Source: Candidatus Thorarchaeota archaeon
GTDB lineage: Archaea; Asgardarchaeota; Thorarchaeia; Thorarchaeales; Thorarchaeaceae
Assembly (NCBI GenBank): GCA_004524595.1
Contig: SDOA01000061.1
Span: forward strand, 1 to 22,859
Reading direction: 5' to 3'
Length of the DNA stretch: 22,859 nt
The first letter of the stretch is position 1. Each line of letters opens with the position of its first letter. Below the pieces are notes generated by a model. The model searched no databases. It saw only the letters and a program-made list of their open reading frames with translations, and had not been told where the DNA came from. The position numbers were made by a program, and so were the translations under genes. Shown here piece by piece: positions 22,481 to 22,859 of this stretch.

Positions 22481-22859
22481 ATGGATCTCGATATCAAAAA
22501 TAGGGTATTTCTTGTGACAGCAGCCTCAAAAGGGCTAGGGTTCAGTGTTACCAAATCTCTGATTGATGAAGGGGCTAGAGCGATTATCTGTAGTCGCAAT
22601 GAAGAATCTCTGAAAAAAGCAACCCGTCTTCTTGGAAAGAACTCCTCATACTATGTAGTAGACCTCTCAAAGAAAGATGATGTACAAGAACTTCTAGATA
22701 GCATCACAAAAAAATTCGGTCGTCTGGATGGTCTCTTTGTGAATGCTGGTGGACCACCACCTGGTCCTTTTTCAAGACTCACAGATGAGGACTGGAGAAA
22801 GGCCTTTGAGCTGACGCTCATGAGCGCAGTATGGTTGACTCGAGAATCACTCTCTCTCC
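22481..22859 (+). CDS. Short-chain dehydrogenase/reductase, N-terminal part (runs off window)
   Basis: 126 codons are visible from ATG 22481. Nucleotide-binding TAASKGLG (residues 13-20, the TGxxxGxG motif), the acidic-strand region YVVDLSK, and NAGGPPPGPF (the NAG motif) are present in SDR order; the catalytic Tyr-x-x-x-Lys lies beyond the window. NAD(P)-dependent oxidation or reduction of a hydroxyl/keto group is expected; the substrate is unknown. No strong ribosome site precedes the ATG. Confidence 0.85.
   Translation, partial: MDLDIKNRVFLVTAASKGLGFSVTKSLIDEGARAIICSRNEESLKKATRLLGKNSSYYVVDLSKKDDVQELLDSITKKFGRLDGLFVNAGGPPPGPFSRLTDEDWRKAFELTLMSAVWLTRESLSL

Noticed and set aside
1..22859. 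CRISPR array
   Set aside because: No regularly spaced repeat series was seen; the only dispersed repeat is the tRNA 3' end at 1.0-1.3 kb intervals.

Overview
The window is archaeal chromosomal DNA. The evidence is a full-length transcription factor B gene, a tRNA gene whose two introns both fold as archaeal bulge-helix-bulge splice motifs, TATA-like boxes with short or absent leaders, frequent GTG/TTG starts with GGAGG/GGTGA ribosome binding sites, and an FprA-type flavodiiron protein. An Asgard (Thorarchaeia-like) or similar anaerobic lineage would fit, but nothing here fixes the taxon. TAG is the commonest stop codon (10 of 19 complete genes counted), so it is a working terminator here.

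Left part (1-6680). The tail of an unknown gene is followed by a minus-strand pair: a Cys-rich DUF6485-like protein and a small membrane ORF broken by two in-frame TAG codons. Next comes an APH-fold kinase-like gene. Then a plus-strand operon encodes a membrane-anchored, outward-facing metallophosphatase, an ECF S component (YkoE-like), a double ATPase (YkoD/EcfA-like) and a T component (EcfT). The phosphatase and the S component carry the same extracytoplasmic C-terminal domain, which suggests one machine that dephosphorylates and then imports a vitamin-like substrate, possibly a thiamine precursor. A small Cys-rich gene converges on the operon.

Middle (6797-13285). A translationally coupled minus-strand trio encodes a 1533-residue protein with an AT-hook-like start and a RecB-like PD-(D/E)xK nuclease core, then a SagB-type nitroreductase, then a double-GNAT protein. 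The giant gene changes abruptly from GC-rich (5' half) to AT-rich (3' half). I do not recognise this trio as a described system; it is the best candidate here for a new one.

Right part (13286-22859). A stand-alone TnpB (IS1341-type, rearranged RuvC-II glutamate) has a hairpin-rich upstream end and a structured 3' end. It sits beside a tRNA-Tyr(GUA) gene with a canonical 37/38 intron and a non-canonical D-arm intron. Downstream, three further partial copies of the tRNA 3' end recur in the same orientation every 1.0-1.3 kb. They separate single-gene blocks: a methyltransferase, a ferredoxin/thioredoxin-reductase-like flavoprotein, and TFB. The last copy forms the 3' end of a small P-loop kinase gene. 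This looks like repeated insertion or recombination at a tRNA end. The window closes with a flavodiiron protein, a DUF6144-like Cys-rich protein, a small unknown gene and the start of a short-chain dehydrogenase.
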